From: Sebastes aleutianus
Taxonomy: Eukaryota; Chordata; Actinopteri; Perciformes; Sebastidae
Direction: 5' to 3'
Assembly: GCA_916700875.1 (NCBI GenBank)
Contig: CAKAKS010000031.1
Span: 8,014,977-8,078,976, forward strand
DNA length: 64,000 bases
The notes under the pieces were generated by a model, which saw nothing but the letters and a program-made list of their open reading frames with translations, searched no databases and was not told the DNA's origin. The position numbers and the translations under genes were made by a program. Positions 59,962 to 64,000 of this stretch are shown here, one piece after another (the first letter of the stretch is position 1; the number at the start of each line of letters is the position of its first letter).

Positions 59962-60659
59962 TTAAAACTGCAGTGGGTAGAAATGGAGCAAATATGATTT
60001 AAAAAGGTTATTTTTATAAAACACTATATCCTGACAGTAGTGCATGAGACAGGTCATCTGAAAAAAATCATGTGCCTCTGTGTGCTCCGGTGTCCTCCGG
60101 TGTTGCAAGATTTCACAGACCGGTGGAAAACAACCAATCAGAACTGCACTGGAGCCTGGCGTCTCTGAGCAGCTGTCAATCACTCGCAAACTTTGATCAA
60201 ACGGTCAAACTAGGCATGAGAAAGTTTGTGACCCGGCAGCCATGTTGAGATCTGTTGAGGAAATCCCAAGCACCGCCCACCAGCCAGAGCAAACTTTCTC
60301 ATTTTACAGCTAAACAGTACACTACAAGATGTTTCTGAAAACATTTGAGGTGAGAAATAGGCATTACAGTAACAGAATATTGATTGATATTTGATCAGCG
60401 CTGCCTAGTTTGACCGTTGGATCGGAGTTTAGGAATGATTGACAGCTGCCTACGTTGAATGAACAGCCAATAGGAACGCTCTCTCTCTGAAATGACCTGT
60501 GATTGGCCAAAGATTTTTTAAAGCCTGAAAACAGAGCCATGAGGAAGAGCAGAAGTCTAGTTATCTCTCAGCACATTTGAATTACAATATGCTGAAAGGT
60601 TATTATCTTATAATTTTTGCCCAATGATGCCAAAAATATTCTGCCTACTGCAGGTTTAA
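59962..60659. mobile_element. TTAA-flanked fold-back MITE, ~700 bp
   Basis: Left ttaaaactgcagtgggtaga and right ttctgcctactgcaggtttaa are inverted ends at TTAA sites. Inner words (ctgtcaatcactcgcaaac, gtttgaccgttggatcggag) recur inverted within it: tttgatcaaacggtcaaactagg near 60191 versus cctagtttgaccgttggatc near 60404. Confidence 0.87.
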
Positions 60660-61889
60660 CATTTCTTGCTATTCATAGATATAATTGCTTTTTAAGCTCA
60701 GTGAAAGACGGTAAGTTCGTCATGTACAGAACATGCCGATTACAATAAATTTTCAGTAGAACAGAAGTTGGGCACCCCTGATAATTACTTGCCTGGACTC
60801 CGTATCAAAACCTTCTCCCCTACAAAACCGATTATGATTGCAAGTGACATGGCAAGACACAGCTTTTTGAAAGATGTCTCCTTTTAGAGCATTATGGCCT
60901 GAACTCCCACCTTGACAAGTGAGTGCTTGCAGTAATTCCATTGTTTTCAAACCTTCCCTGGATAAAAGGTTTTAAAGTGCACTGTGTCTCACAGTTACAT
61001 GTCTTTTGGTTCCAAATGGAAAGGCTAAGACATTTAATTAATTTGGCTAAAAAGAAAATGACCTTTTCACTGCAGATGGAGAATGAATATTGGAAGTCAG
61101 ACAGCAGTTATGCCTCTGCTGCTTCCTCCTTCCTGTGAAAACATCCACGTCATACACATTACACTGTATGTTTACATCACATGCAATGCATTTTAATGAC
61201 AGCACTTCCATCTTATATCACCAAGGTTGTCAATTAGTGAGACAGAAAAAAGCGAATCAATTCATGGGGTAAAAGGAAAAGGAATCTATTCACAGTCACA
61301 AAATGTTCACAGCTTTAGAGGACGCCATTGTAGGAAGCAACATATTTATCTACCAGTGCAATGCGTTCACTCAGAAAAGCATGCCTGTGGCTGCAGAGAT
61401 CATAAAACACACAAACCAGATGGAGGTAGTGGCATGTGTGGGAGTGTTTCCTTTAAAAAAAAAAAAAGCCTGCCCATTAAAAGATGCTAAAATATGTTGA
61501 TGTGTTAATGCTAATACGTCCAGTGTGGAGTGATCAGTAGTCAAGGAGATGAACCACCTGCTGCCAGGGGCCCACAAGGCTCCATTATCAATACTCAAGT
61601 GTACTTTAAAAAACTGAATTTCATGTAAGTGTGTCTCAAAGTGTTTTCACAAAATGAAAAACACGGATTACATAAACTGCGATGTTTACACAAAATCATC
61701 CGAAAGGGGACATATCAGATCAGAAAATGTGTAGTTCAACAAGCTGTTCAGATTTGGCTCCCCTTCCTGTGTCACATGCAGGCTCATTAGAATATATCGC
61801 CTCCCAATCTGAGTATCACAATCATCTTTTTTCGGGAGGGGGCCTTAAAGAGACAGGCGCTAAAATGGGGCGTTTGAGACGGAGGGTCA
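60660..61889. other. Non-coding stretch
   Basis: Only short, unsupported open frames; no exon, RNA gene or transposon terminus was recognised. Confidence 0.45.
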
Positions 61890-62412
61890 ATACAGGTCAG
61901 TGGACAACTCTGAAAAGTGAAGCCAATGCGGAGGTGACTTTCTTTCTAACAGCCAGCAGGGGGCGACTCCTCTGGTTGCAAAAAGAAGTCTGATTGTATA
62001 GAAGTCAATGAGAAAATGACCCTACTTCTCACTTGATTTATTACCTCAGTAAACATTGTAAACATGAGTTTATGGTCTCAATCGCTAGTTTCAAGTCTTC
62101 TTCAATACAGCATGATGTTCATTTAGTAAATTATGGTCCCATTTAGAGTCAAATAGAGCATAAAGCAGGGGATGCTTTAAGACGTGGCTACCTTGTGACT
62201 GACAGGTCGCTACCACGGCCTTGTCCAATCTGTGAGTTGTCTGTGTTTTCGTCTTACAACTTTAACCCTTTCACAGTGTGTTTTTAGTTCATTAGTTAAT
62301 TGTAACATTTTGTTTCGGCCGAAATGTCGAACTTGAGGCTTCAAAACGGCAGTCCACAAACCAATAGGTGGCGTCACAGTGACTACATCCACTTCTTATA
62401 TACAGTCTATGA
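61890..62412 (-). mobile_element. Dispersed repeat, copy 3 of 3
   Basis: The most complete copy: aagtgaagccaatgcgg, cagccagcagggggcgac, ctcagtaaacattgtaaac, actgacaggtcgctaccacg, and the terminus cttatatacagtctatg. Homologous to 6740-7160 and 43266-43771. Confidence 0.82.
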
Positions 62413-64000
62413 TACAGGTATATTCAGATGGACAGTATGAGAACACCCACAGCAGTCTGATGTAGCATGAAAGTGCCAGAAAAAAAATATGACTCCTATA
62501 TAAACTATAAGAGTGTTAATAACTTAACACCAATATCCCACCGGTTCAGCTCTCACCAGGTGAAAGTACCAGTCTTGACTTGTTATGTTGTCTGTGGTTA
62601 TATGGGGGGGGCTGTCACTCTGAACTTGAAGTACTAACAAAAACTGTCCATATGTAACCATTAGAGAGTGAAATGCAGTTGAAATATCATTTCACCTTTC
62701 ACCTTGTTAAATAATCTCTGATAAAAAAGAAGAAGTTTAGAGGAGCTGCCAAGCATAACTGGCCATAGCAAACTACTGTAATGGTGCAGAAAATAACATA
62801 ACAACATAACACAACTCGAAATAACCCATTATCAACAAAACAATATAGGCAAGTGAGAGCGAGGCTGTGTGCTATCTGTACTTCTCCAGTCGCATTAAGG
62901 CACACTTATCTGTGCAGAGAAAGTACTTACAGGTGGAGATTGTGAGGACAGACAGGATGTGAAGTGTGATGCATCATTTGAACAAAACACCACAGAGTAA
63001 GATGTTTCAGGGTTTTTTCTTTTCAGTTTTGCAATTTTCACCCAGTCAGCCGCAGCTGAGCTTGTTCCAGGTGTATATATCCTCCATATAGCTTACTGTT
63101 TATCCTACAGTAATATTTACATGCAAAATGTCAGATTTAACAATAGAAAATGCACTACATCTTCATCAAAGTCTTGTCAGCCTCATCTTGAGGAAAGATG
63201 ACCAAACAACAAACTTTGGTTTGCATCCAAAAATGCAAGTTGTTTGTCATGTTGCTCTAAATGTGGAATCAGAGCTTGATGTGCTTTTGTTTACACATGC
63301 TCGTGCTCACTGTACGTACTGTACTCTGAACACAACACAACAAGAACATCCGGGCTGACAGAGTAAGGAAAACACTTGGCTCCACATATGTTGATGCTGC
63401 TTGTCAACCCCCGCATGTTCTTCATAATCACCGTCTGTGACAGCTTGCCCTTGACTCATCAGTTGTCACATTCACCTTTGTATGCTGCTGCTGTCTGTGG
63501 TGGAGGTTAACGCCTGCAGTTCAATGGCTTTGAGTTTGAATCTTTACTTCCCCTGCATTCAGCAGCAGTATAGTGGTTTACCTGAGTCCAGATTATGTCC
63601 TTGATTCATGATTGAAGCAACTTAACGTGAGAAAACAGATCGGTCTTTCAATGTTCATTTCTTAGAATAAATGCAAATTCTATTCATGACTTTTGCAGGG
63701 TCCTGTGGTGGCTGAAGGTCTTATGATCGGCTCCCTCTCCCCCCTCCTATCCCATCGTTTTGTGGACTGATGGGGCTTCAACTGAGTCTCACCACCTCTT
63801 GTTTTCTGCCGTCCCCTGTGATTAGAACAAAGGTCTGTCCTCTGTCTGACATTATCTTCCCGGTTGTTCTTCTGTCTCCCATGGGCTTTGCCCCTCTGCA
63901 CAATGCCTTGATGGATGGCTTTGGACACGTAGACCTTGTCACATATTTTACTACCTGAGTTTTCTCTTTGTGATCACATTTCAGACAGCAGACTGTCTTC
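62413..64000. other. Right-edge stretch, no gene seen
   Basis: Short unsupported frames on both strands; none shows a domain or splice-consistent coding segment. No transposon ends or simple repeats stand out. Confidence 0.45.

Noticed and set aside
60923..63958. Several 60-100 codon frames at the right edge
   Set aside because: Small, low-quality, no paired splice sites or recognisable motifs; expected by chance.
1..64000. Viral, plasmid or biosynthetic gene system
   Set aside because: All recognised coding exons belong to ordinary vertebrate genes; the remaining structure is explained by transposons and tandem repeats.

Overview
This is a nuclear genomic window from a ray-finned fish, most likely a percomorph teleost. 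The evidence is five split vertebrate genes with GT-AG introns, CA/GT, ATCT and CAAT microsatellites, and a dense load of teleost-type SINEs, LINE tails and short inverted-repeat transposons. No prokaryotic, viral, CRISPR or plasmid structure is visible. No species can be named from the sequence alone.

Layout from left to right: (1) 1-3120 is repeat-rich: a non-autonomous hAT-type element (445-1766) carrying a tRNA-derived SINE, then a ~1 kb minisatellite that runs almost up to the first recognised exon. (2) 3121-7604 (+) is a seven-exon neuronal calcium sensor of the CaBP1/CaBP2 family, probably cabp2, whose true first exon may lie upstream. (3) 7605-15499 holds its 3' UTR, an 865-bp almost pure purine GAA/GGA tract, a candidate gpat4 promoter with a 5' UTR exon, and a 2.1-kb minisatellite grown from a retrotransposon tail. 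(4) 15500-21245 (+) is gpat4, the ER glycerol-3-phosphate acyltransferase (12 coding exons). (5) 23608-38629 (+) is rab11fip1, a Rab11 effector with an N-terminal C2 domain, a roughly 525-residue Glu/Arg helix and a C-terminal Rab-binding domain (6 coding exons). (6) 40265-47348 (+) is brf2, the TFIIB-like factor for type 3 RNA polymerase III promoters (4 coding exons). (7) 51429-55023 (-) is a prolactin-releasing-peptide receptor-like GPCR (2 coding exons, with a candidate 5' UTR exon near 59.4 kb). (8) 55.1-64 kb has no recognisable coding exon other than repeats.

The genes are not an operon or a pathway; they form a conserved vertebrate synteny block. RAB11FIP1 and BRF2 are adjacent on human 8p11, and GPAT4 lies on the same arm. 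The paralogous human 10q26 region carries RAB11FIP2 beside PRLHR. The receptor here therefore looks like the second vertebrate PRLHR lineage, in a block duplicated early in vertebrate evolution. I found no new multi-gene system. The most unusual items are the very long ER/K-like helix in rab11fip1 with 147-bp internal tandem repeats, the purine tract just upstream of gpat4, the two-level minisatellite, perfect hairpins in a cabp2 intron, and the variety of TTAA-flanked fold-back elements.
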